Below are positions 27,548-35,033 of a stretch of 35,033 nucleotides of DNA, piece by piece. Origin of the DNA: Quinella sp. 1Q5 (GTDB lineage Bacteria; Bacillota; Negativicutes; Selenomonadales; Selenomonadaceae); NCBI GenBank assembly GCA_014764605.1, contig JACXWG010000012.1, positions 1 through 35,033 of the forward strand, written 5' to 3'. The notes under the pieces are model-generated. The model was given only the letters and a program-made list of their open reading frames with translations, ran no database searches and was not told the origin of the DNA. The translations under genes and the position numbers were made by a program. Position 1 is the first letter of the stretch. Each line of letters begins with the position of its first letter.

Positions 27548-30500
27548 ATGAATTTTAGCGACGTCGAAGAACTTTTCTCCGTTGGCTCAAAGGTGCGATT
27601 AAAATTAACTTCGCAAGCAGAGACTGTAGAAGGAACCATAATGAAGTTAAACGCGCCCTCGATTATTTTGCGCAGAGCAGACACTGGCAAACCAAAGATA
27701 ATAGATTGCGAGATCGTAAAAGACATAGACTTTGCCGACGACAATGAGCCGACAGCAACAATTACACAACCGACTGCGCCTGTGATTCCCGTCATCCTTC
27801 CTCAGCCTAATAAAAAAATTTTATCGACGCCGCTGATTTATTTCACTCAACCTGCCCCCGTTCAATTTGTGCACAGGGAAGATATAAAATCTCGTATCAA
27901 AGAATATCGTGATTCGGGTGAACTGCGCGGCTTCGACAAGGATTGGAATCAGCTGGACAATTCTTTCGAGAACGCAAAAAAAAATAAATCTCTCTTCGAG
28001 AAGAAAGAACAAATCCTCCGCCAGCTGAAAGATCTGGTGAAAAATTATCCCTCGGAACCAGTCAATATTTTTGCGGGCGATGTCTACAGTGCTTACAAAG
28101 ATTGGGGGCGCGCTGCTCTGGCCTATTCCAAAGCCAGACTTTATCCTGAAGCAGTAGCCTGCGCCATGAACGTCGCCGACACGAAAAATTTTCTGATTGA
28201 AGTTTTACGCAAGCAAATTCTCAACAAAGACGAACGCACGACTGAAGCTCTGCGTCTGTTTTTTTATCACGCCGCCGAGATTCACTGTCATCGTCTTGGC
28301 GGAGAGTTGGTCGAGAAAATTTCCAGCGAATTGACGAACGTTGAGCGCGAAATTGTCTGCCAAGGTTGCTACAAAATTCTTGTCGACAGCGGCAATGCAA
28401 CCTCTCTCAACTGGGACGACTTCGACTACTCTCCTTACGGTCTTCAACAGCTTGTCGAGACTTTGAAGAGTGTTGGACAAAAAGACCCGCCCTTGCACTT
28501 GCCTGAATTTGATGGCGAACGTTCGACGCCTTCAGCCGCCGTCAGGAGAGGGAAAGTAACTTTTTACAAACAATCCGAACGTTACGGTTTCATCGACGGC
28601 AAAATTTTTTTCCACTTGGCTCAGGTCGAGGACAAAGGATTGAGGGCAGCACTCAATCAATTCGGTTCGTGGCGCGATAACATCAGAATTACATACATCC
28701 TTGCCGAAGGAAAAACGGGAGTAGCGGCGGATCATATTAATCTTGTCGCAGGTGAAACTTTGCCGCCCGAATCAGCGGACATCCATAACGGCGTGCTTGA
28801 TTTCTATAACAATGAATTGGATTTCGGCAAGGTCATTGATATTCACAATGGTCAATCTTATGCATTCAAACTCGACACGGTGCAGGACATCTGCTTGCGT
28901 CGTCATTTTAAGGACAACTTTACATTTAGCGAATTGCATGTCCAATTCACGCTCAAGCTCCACAGGAATAAGACAGTTGTTCAACGCTTGAGATTGACAA
29001 TGAACGAGCTGATTAAGTTGAGTAACCAGTACGGTTTGGCAACCCCTGAGGAGCAACCGCCGTTGACAACCGACGTATCGAAAAATTTGCCCGCCTATCA
29101 GCCGTTGCCGCCTCTGCGTGAGAGTAAAGCCCCGACCACTCCGCCGAAGGAACCCGTTTTCAAAGCACAGATTCCAATTCAAAAGACTTACCCGCCGCTG
29201 TCGTCTACTTACTTCGGCTACAGGAATAACGCTTATGAGGAAGGCTGTCGTAACCTAGAGAAAAAAAATTACGCCAAGGCCGCCGCCTGTTTTGAGGAGT
29301 CTATCCAAGACGAAAATTTCTTCGAAAAATCTCTCCGCTGTCTAATGACAGTTTACAAAGTGGATTACGGCGAAGACTTGAATAAGCAGGTGGAAAAAGG
29401 TCTGCAGCTCTTGAGTAAATACGAGAACCGGCTCGACAAAAGTACGGTCATAACAGAACGCATTCAACTTTTGGACAAGGCCAAACGTCATGACGAGTTG
29501 ATTGTAGAATTGCTGGAAGGCATTAAGGTTTCTTTCAAGGTCAATCAGCGACTGCATTATCGTCTGCAACTGGCAAGGGAATATCGTCTTAAAGAAAATC
29601 ATGAAGCGGCCATAAAATGTTATGAGGCTTGGCTGAAAGAAGAAACTCGCAACCGCGACAAACTTTCCCCGCAAATAATTTTCATTAAGCGCAACGTCAA
29701 ACAAAATCTCGCGGTTTGTCTATACTTCATCGGTGAGAAAACTCGCGCCAAAGAAATAGCACGAGAACTTTTAAAAGACATGCCCGACAATCCGACGATG
29801 CAAAGTATTCTTGACGATACATTACACGAAGTAGCTGTTGATTCGGCAGACTTCGACAGCGACCTTTACTTTGACAGTGCTATTTTTGAGGAAGATGACT
29901 CTCTGCCTTTGTCAGCCTATGCAAAATATGTGCTTGAGCAAATTAACTTAAAGACTTATTTCACAGCTTACCATAGAATCTTCAAAAAAAAGTTTGACAT
30001 GTTTGCTAGTAAATTCGATGGCGACGATTTCCTTGGGACACCAGAAGAAGCTACCAAAATTAGAATAGAGATAATAAAAAATCTTACAAACTTCGGCGAT
30101 AAGGAAAGGAGTGAGGCTTGGGCTTTCGTGCTGAAATTGAGTTCCAAAGTTTACAGCAGATTTTCCAAAGACCTTGACCTCTGTGACAAAAACAGAATCG
30201 GACCGCATTGGGAGCACGAGTACGCCGCGCAGTTCATGGGCTATGCCGGCGATTATGAACTTCAACAGCAATTCGATTGCAAAGTCGACGTCGCACGTTT
30301 TTTCTACAACGAAGAAATGACCATGACGCCTAAAGGAAGCAAAATTGACACGCGAGCTTATTTGGTTAAACTCCTTGCGTCGTTCTTCATTGAACCAAAC
30401 GCCGTATCTCATCTGAAGACGAGTAGCACTCCTCCTCTCGATAAAGATATGAATGTTCATCTTGCTTATCTCAAAAACAACCGCGAAAGTTCGGAGCCGC

Positions 30501-32683
30501 AAAGATTATTGGTGAACACTTTTCTGATTACCGAAAAAATGTCAGAAGGAACGTCCGAGTTCCTCAAGGAGATGGCAAAGTCTCCACGATGGCTCCTAGA
30601 AGCCGAGAAGCTTTTTAATCAACTTATGCCGGAGCAAGCTTGTACTCTGACGGAGAGCAATTTTAAATCCTGTTGGCAAAAAGCAAAGGGTGCTTACTTG
30701 AAAAGCATCGAGAAATTTTTAAAAGTTTTGCGCACCGCTGTCGAGAATTATGACAATACGGGCGAAGCTGGACTGGACAGCTTCTTAAAAAAGATTAACG
30801 CCATGTTGGAGAGTAATCTCCTATCTGACACAGACAAAGAACGCATCGAAGGTTATCGCGAACTCCTCTTGATAATGAGTAAAATCGCCGATAAAAATAA
30901 TTTTGAGAACAAAGAAGAAAAGTACAAGGAAGTCATCGAAAAATCGGACGACTTGATGGAAGACATCCGTAAGAAACCGACGAAGCTAAGCTACGAGACG
31001 CTCCAAGAAGCAGTGGAAAATCTTCATTTCAAAGCAGAGAACGAGCTCAAAAAGCTTTACGAATCTTCCGTACCCGATTTAAAAATCGAGACTAATATAA
31101 TCGGTGCTGACCCCGTGCAGTTCATCGTGACAGTAGAGAACAAAGAAAATTGTCAGACGGCAGACAATATGAAAATCGAAGTCACCGGTATCGACGGCGA
31201 AGTTAAGTTCAGAGAGCTCAGCAAAAAGACTGGCTCCGTGCGCAATGAATTTTTGTATGTGGCAGACTTGGGCGACAAAGAAAAATCTCAAGGTTATTTT
31301 GAAGTCACGGTTCGAGTCACTTACAGATACCGCGTCGCCATAAATGAAACTACGGAAAACTCCATCGAGCGCAGCGATAACATTTCTCTTCTCAACAGCG
31401 AGGACTACGAAGAAATCGTCAACGTTTATCATAAAATCGCCCAGACAAACGGCGTGCCGATTGGTAGCAACTTATTCTACGGTCGCGACGAAGACATAAA
31501 CAAAATCGTCCAAATGCTCAAGCTCCCAGACGGTAGCCTTTTGAAACATCGGTGCCTTGTCATGCACGGACAAAAACGAGCTGGCAAAACCAGTATTATG
31601 AACCATCTTAAACAAAAAATTCGTGACGCTTATGGGCAAGAGGCTTATGTTATCGTTTCCATGGGGAGCGTGGGCGAGTGGCAATCCATGTACGGGTTCC
31701 TAGCGGGCATGATTTATAAACTGGAGGAAACTTTGCGCAAAGAACACAGGACGCTTTATAATTTCCTGCGAGAAAATGAAGTTATTTTCCCTTACGGCGA
31801 GATTGAAACCAATTCCTCCGACGACGCCAAGAACGGTATCTTTAAGAGAACGCTTAACAAAATCATTGCAAAATCCAGCGAGTTCGGCGGCTCGGTCGAC
31901 AAATACATTCCGCTTTTCCTCATCGACGAATTCACTTACTTCTATCAATGGATAAAGGACGGGTCGCTCTCCTCAAACTTCATGAAATTTTGGAAAGCCT
32001 TCCTGCAAAATAATCCCGTTTGCTCAATCGTAATTGGGATGGATCACATGCCGCAATTCATCGCAGAGTACGAAAACGAGTTTGCTTGCTCTAGAGAAAT
32101 TCCCGTCCACTTCTTGAAAGAAATTGATACGAAAGATTTGGCGGAAAAACCAATTTTGCTCAAGGACGGCACGTCGCGCTATAGGGACAAACCTGGCGAG
32201 GACGCTCTCTCTTACGTTTACAAGCTAACAGCCGGCAGTGCCTACCTAACGGTCATTTTCTGTGATGCTTTTGTCGATTATCTTAACGAACGTAGAACCA
32301 CTTACATTACCCGAACCGTTATTGACAACTTCATCAAGGAAAGACTCTTGGGCTCGCGTCCCGTTTTGAAAGAGATAATGTTTGACCCGCAACTTAATGA
32401 CCCCGGAAAATTTTCCCCAGAAGAACAAAACAACACTTACGCGGACAACAAAGCTCTCTTGACTTATATCGCAGTCCATGCCGACAAATTGAATCACGAA
32501 CTCAGCCGCGAAAAAATTGAGTGCATCTCCGAACTCTCGGAAAAAACATTCGAACGACGCGACATCATTCTTGACCGACTGGTAAAGCGACGCGTTTTGA
32601 ATCTCCGAGACAGCAACTATTACAAAATTGAAATTGAACTCTTACGCATGTGGTTGCGGCGTGAGGTAGGGGAGGATTTCTGA
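27548..32683 (+). CDS. Giant multidomain protein: N-terminal Sm/SH3-like, cold-shock-like OB, TPR-like repeats, beta-sandwich, AAA+/STAND-type ATPase, C-terminal wHTH
   Basis: Start at ATG 27548 behind AAGGAG. FSVGSKVRLKLTSQAETVEGTIMKLNAPSIILRR; GKVTFYKQSERYGFIDGKIFFHLAQV (cold-shock-like); TPR-like AYEEGCRNLEKKNYAKAAACFEESI; Walker A GQKRAGKTS (31568-31594), Walker B LFLIDEF (31913-31933). Confidence 0.85.
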   Translation: MNFSDVEELFSVGSKVRLKLTSQAETVEGTIMKLNAPSIILRRADTGKPKIIDCEIVKDIDFADDNEPTATITQPTAPVIPVILPQPNKKILSTPLIYFTQPAPVQFVHREDIKSRIKEYRDSGELRGFDKDWNQLDNSFENAKKNKSLFEKKEQILRQLKDLVKNYPSEPVNIFAGDVYSAYKDWGRAALAYSKARLYPEAVACAMNVADTKNFLIEVLRKQILNKDERTTEALRLFFYHAAEIHCHRLGGELVEKISSELTNVEREIVCQGCYKILVDSGNATSLNWDDFDYSPYGLQQLVETLKSVGQKDPPLHLPEFDGERSTPSAAVRRGKVTFYKQSERYGFIDGKIFFHLAQVEDKGLRAALNQFGSWRDNIRITYILAEGKTGVAADHINLVAGETLPPESADIHNGVLDFYNNELDFGKVIDIHNGQSYAFKLDTVQDICLRRHFKDNFTFSELHVQFTLKLHRNKTVVQRLRLTMNELIKLSNQYGLATPEEQPPLTTDVSKNLPAYQPLPPLRESKAPTTPPKEPVFKAQIPIQKTYPPLSSTYFGYRNNAYEEGCRNLEKKNYAKAAACFEESIQDENFFEKSLRCLMTVYKVDYGEDLNKQVEKGLQLLSKYENRLDKSTVITERIQLLDKAKRHDELIVELLEGIKVSFKVNQRLHYRLQLAREYRLKENHEAAIKCYEAWLKEETRNRDKLSPQIIFIKRNVKQNLAVCLYFIGEKTRAKEIARELLKDMPDNPTMQSILDDTLHEVAVDSADFDSDLYFDSAIFEEDDSLPLSAYAKYVLEQINLKTYFTAYHRIFKKKFDMFASKFDGDDFLGTPEEATKIRIEIIKNLTNFGDKERSEAWAFVLKLSSKVYSRFSKDLDLCDKNRIGPHWEHEYAAQFMGYAGDYELQQQFDCKVDVARFFYNEEMTMTPKGSKIDTRAYLVKLLASFFIEPNAVSHLKTSSTPPLDKDMNVHLAYLKNNRESSEPQRLLVNTFLITEKMSEGTSEFLKEMAKSPRWLLEAEKLFNQLMPEQACTLTESNFKSCWQKAKGAYLKSIEKFLKVLRTAVENYDNTGEAGLDSFLKKINAMLESNLLSDTDKERIEGYRELLLIMSKIADKNNFENKEEKYKEVIEKSDDLMEDIRKKPTKLSYETLQEAVENLHFKAENELKKLYESSVPDLKIETNIIGADPVQFIVTVENKENCQTADNMKIEVTGIDGEVKFRELSKKTGSVRNEFLYVADLGDKEKSQGYFEVTVRVTYRYRVAINETTENSIERSDNISLLNSEDYEEIVNVYHKIAQTNGVPIGSNLFYGRDEDINKIVQMLKLPDGSLLKHRCLVMHGQKRAGKTSIMNHLKQKIRDAYGQEAYVIVSMGSVGEWQSMYGFLAGMIYKLEETLRKEHRTLYNFLRENEVIFPYGEIETNSSDDAKNGIFKRTLNKIIAKSSEFGGSVDKYIPLFLIDEFTYFYQWIKDGSLSSNFMKFWKAFLQNNPVCSIVIGMDHMPQFIAEYENEFACSREIPVHFLKEIDTKDLAEKPILLKDGTSRYRDKPGEDALSYVYKLTAGSAYLTVIFCDAFVDYLNERRTTYITRTVIDNFIKERLLGSRPVLKEIMFDPQLNDPGKFSPEEQNNTYADNKALLTYIAVHADKLNHELSREKIECISELSEKTFERRDIILDRLVKRRVLNLRDSNYYKIEIELLRMWLRREVGEDF

Positions 32684-32685
32684 TT

Positions 32686-34482
32686 ATGCGCGAAGACAAT
32701 ATCTTTAAAATCGGCGATGTCGTCGAAGGCGAGAGTCTTATCGGTTACGAAAAATTTTATCAAAAACTTCGTAGGGACATCCTCGTTAATCGAGGAAACT
32801 TAGCACTTGTCGGGCTTCATCGAATGGGCAAGACCTCTCTCATGAAAAAATTGCATAAGGAAGTTAAGCACTCCATTCCATCGATTATCTCAATTTTCAT
32901 CAATATCCAAGAGCTCGTTGACGAAGAAAACAAATTCGCTTTTGACTCTCTACTCTTATACATTGCCAATGAAATTAAGGACGGTTTATTTCGCCGCCGT
33001 ACCCCGAACCAATGCGACGATTTTTGTTATGTCTTTGACAAATTCGAGAAGACTCCCTTCGGCAGGAATTTTTTTCGTCATTACTTTAAGGCTCTCTTCG
33101 AGGAAATAAAAAGTTTGGACTTGCACGTGCTATTGATTTTGGACGAATTCGATGCGGCAGAAAAAATTTTCAAGACCAACGCCGACTTTGAACTTTTCCG
33201 TAGCTTAGCTTCCCCCGATTTTGCCGTAAGTCTAGTTTTTATCTCGCGCCGCCGCCTCTATATGATTGAGAAGAAGAACGAGAACAACTCCACCTTTCAC
33301 AGCTCTTTTCCCGAAAGTCCTCTCACCGGTTTTTCCGACGACGACGTGAAATTATTTTTTGAGACGTTGGAAAAGAACTACGAAATTTCTTTGCCGCCCG
33401 AACAAATCGAACGTATAAAATATTACGCGGGTCGTTCACCTTACATCTACTCCACTTTTTGCCACGAGATTGTCGAAAAAAAAATTAGTGGGCAAAAGAA
33501 CTTCGACGCGGACGAAATTTACAAGCTTGTCGTTTCCACGCTCACCAACTATGCCAATGTTCTCTATGAACGCTTGCAGACCGATGGGCATCTCTCCAAA
33601 ATCCTCGGCATTCTTTTTGGTCCTTCCCTTAATGTAACGCAAAGCGATAAAGACTTGCTCTTCTTTATGGGTTACTTAAGCGACAAACCCGACGTCGAAG
33701 ATCATTATCAAGCTCTGTCGGGTTACTTCACCGACGACTTGCACAACAAATATTCTGTCGACGATTCTTGGAAAAATATTATCGACGTAGAAAAACTCAT
33801 GAAGTCGCTGGTTACTGACGCTTTCCCAACACTCGATAACAACCTGATGACCCAAGCTTACTCCAAACTTTTCGGTGCCGAAAAAAAATTCAACTACTCA
33901 CTCTACAAAAATTTCATCAGCAACAATCTCAAAGTCTTCGGCAGAAATTCTACCTTGATTGAAGTCTTGTCGTTGAGTGATACTTTCGTGATAATTCAGT
34001 TCCAATGGGATGAGCTATTTAAAAAATTCTTCGAGTGCAAAGTGTTTGAAGCTTACAAAGAAAAATTCGAGTTGTGTGCCAAGGCTCGCAACCCGCTAGC
34101 TCACGGTCACCCCGAATATTTATCAAAGTTTCAGCAGAATCAGGTCAATGTCTACTGCTCAGAAATTTTGGAGATTGTTAAGAAATGTCAGCAAAAGTTG
34201 AAATCTGCCGCTGTTGCACCGCCCGCCGCATCTGAAGAAAAAATTACACCGCCGACTTTATCCGTTCCTCAGGACAACATCGGCAAGGTCGGCATGCTCA
34301 TTAATATCTTTCACAAAAAAAACGGAGGCATTAAAGGAACAATTTTCGGAGTACCTGGCACTATCGAGAAAAAACTTTTGACGGAGAACACGGATTATTC
34401 AGGGCAATCTCTCCGCGTTAAAGTGACCAGCTTAAATTCTCAAGGCACTGGCTACTTACTCGAACCGGTCAACGACAACTGA
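32686..34482 (+). CDS. ATPase (STAND/AAA+ type) with C-terminal Swt1-like HEPN domain and terminal OB-like domain
   Basis: Walker A GLHRMGKTS (32812-32838), Walker B VLLILDEFD; FELCAKARNPLAHGHPEYLSKFQQNQVNVYCSEILEIV contains the HEPN R-x4-H motif (34087-34104); 2-bp gap from the upstream gene. Confidence 0.85.
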   Translation: MREDNIFKIGDVVEGESLIGYEKFYQKLRRDILVNRGNLALVGLHRMGKTSLMKKLHKEVKHSIPSIISIFINIQELVDEENKFAFDSLLLYIANEIKDGLFRRRTPNQCDDFCYVFDKFEKTPFGRNFFRHYFKALFEEIKSLDLHVLLILDEFDAAEKIFKTNADFELFRSLASPDFAVSLVFISRRRLYMIEKKNENNSTFHSSFPESPLTGFSDDDVKLFFETLEKNYEISLPPEQIERIKYYAGRSPYIYSTFCHEIVEKKISGQKNFDADEIYKLVVSTLTNYANVLYERLQTDGHLSKILGILFGPSLNVTQSDKDLLFFMGYLSDKPDVEDHYQALSGYFTDDLHNKYSVDDSWKNIIDVEKLMKSLVTDAFPTLDNNLMTQAYSKLFGAEKKFNYSLYKNFISNNLKVFGRNSTLIEVLSLSDTFVIIQFQWDELFKKFFECKVFEAYKEKFELCAKARNPLAHGHPEYLSKFQQNQVNVYCSEILEIVKKCQQKLKSAAVAPPAASEEKITPPTLSVPQDNIGKVGMLINIFHKKNGGIKGTIFGVPGTIEKKLLTENTDYSGQSLRVKVTSLNSQGTGYLLEPVNDN

Positions 34483-34496
34483 CACACTCAAAAAAG

Positions 34497-34632
34497 TCTC
34501 ATCGAGCGGCTTGCTTCGTGAACGTGGCATGACTGCTCAAGCAACTACTTTCAAAGCTATTACCAAGTAAAAAAATTTCCCAGTCAACGAAAACCTCAGG
34601 GCAATTTCTTTGTCGCTCTGGGGTGTTTTTTA
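34497..34632 (+). pseudogene. Second copy of the ...ERLASERGMTAQA..FKAITK* relic plus its terminator
   Basis: Near-identical to 6945-7074 including CCCAGTCAACGAAA; frame broken by TGA (CTT GCT TCG TGA). Terminator stem CCTCAGGGC/GCTCTGGGG (34594-34602/34615-34623) then TTTTTT. Confidence 0.7.
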
Positions 34633-34645
34633 TTTCACATTTCAG

Positions 34646-34674
34646 TTGACAACTCGCCAACCTCTATGTAACAT
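34646..34674 (+). promoter_or_regulatory. Sigma70-type promoter TTGACA-N17-TAACAT
   Basis: Consensus -35, 17-bp spacer, good -10. Confidence 0.65.
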
Positions 34675-34681
34675 TAGCAAA

Positions 34682-34721
34682 AACTCTTTGCCAGCAATTT
34701 CATAGATAACGGCAAAGAGTT
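34682..34721. repeat. Inverted repeat AACTCTTTGCC-18nt-GGCAAAGAGTT at the predicted transcript start
   Basis: Perfect 11-bp arms; starts 8 bp after the -10 box, so it would form a 5'-terminal hairpin. Confidence 0.75.
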
Positions 34722-34769
34722 CTAGGAAGTTGTTGGTAAAGGGTTTTTTCATTACAGGAGGTGCATTTT

Positions 34770-35033
34770 ATGAATAGCGACAAAAAATTGCTGAAGACGA
34801 GTGTAGCGGCTGAGTTTCTCTGCGTGCCTCATAGGACTTTTCAGCGTTGGGTCAAAGAGGGCAAGTTGATTCCAGATTTCGTGAGCGACGGCGGACATAA
34901 CTTCTTTTCCGAAGAAACTCTGTCCCGTTTTAAAATCGATGTCCAAAATCAAAACGCGCCACTCCAAAACGCGCCACTCACTCCCCAAAACGCGCCACTC
35001 GGCTCGCAAAACGCGCCACTCACTCCCCAAAAC
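34770..35033 (+). CDS. MerR/excisionase-like HTH protein with NAPL peptide repeats, truncated by the window edge
   Basis: SD AGGAGG then MNSDKKLLKTSVAAEFLCVPHRTFQRWVKEGKLIPDFVSDGGHNFFSEETLSRFKIDVQNQNAPLQNAPLTPQNAPLGSQNAPLTPQN...; absent from the ORF track because no stop lies in the window. Confidence 0.75.
   Translation, partial: MNSDKKLLKTSVAAEFLCVPHRTFQRWVKEGKLIPDFVSDGGHNFFSEETLSRFKIDVQNQNAPLQNAPLTPQNAPLGSQNAPLTPQN
34950..35033 (+). repeat. Tandem CAAAACGCGCCACTC repeats (four full copies plus the start of a fifth)
   Basis: Copies at 34950-34964, 34965-34979, 34986-35000, 35007-35021, 35028-end. Confidence 0.95.

Noticed and set aside
34752-35030. Minus-strand ORF MGSEWRVLRAEWRVLGSEWRVL...
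   Set aside because: Antisense of the SD-preceded HTH gene; the repeated EWRVL peptide is only the reverse complement of the NAPL-coding repeat.
1-35033. tRNA or rRNA genes
   Set aside because: No cloverleaf-like or rRNA-like segments were recognised; none can be supported by eye.

Overview
The window looks like a diderm-Firmicute-type (Selenomonadales-like, inferred) chromosomal segment. From left to right it contains: (i) an IS5-type transposase tail and surface-protein debris; (ii) a nitroreductase and an AcrA/AcrB/TolC-type RND efflux operon whose TolC gene is frameshifted; (iii) a minus-strand inositol/sugar catabolic cluster (TIM-barrel isomerase, MFS sugar porter, Gfo/Idh/MocA dehydrogenase, AraC regulator); (iv) two substrate-binding proteins with a NarL-type two-component system and no ABC permease or ATPase; (v) a mannose-family PTS operon (IIA-IIB-IIC-IID); (vi) a PEP-hydrolase-like/AraC fusion interrupted by one in-frame TAA; (vii) gene debris (TPP-enzyme and SpoIIE/RsbU phosphatase relics); (viii) the most interesting part, a ~13 kb accessory island at about 21.9-34.5 kb. 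The island encodes a predicted cellular-type (two-barrel, DxDGD) RNA-dependent RNA polymerase homolog, an uncharacterised partner, a repeat array that on the minus strand reads as five tiny hydrophobic ORFs each behind a Shine-Dalgarno, a ~1,711-aa protein (Sm-like, cold-shock-like, TPR, AAA+/STAND-type ATPase, wHTH), and an ATPase with a C-terminal Swt1-like HEPN motif (RNPLAH). I propose this as a candidate undescribed RNA-centred conflict/defence system. (ix) The right edge holds a truncated MerR/excisionase-like HTH gene with NAPL peptide repeats that the ORF track missed. All assignments are from reading the sequence; no searches were run.
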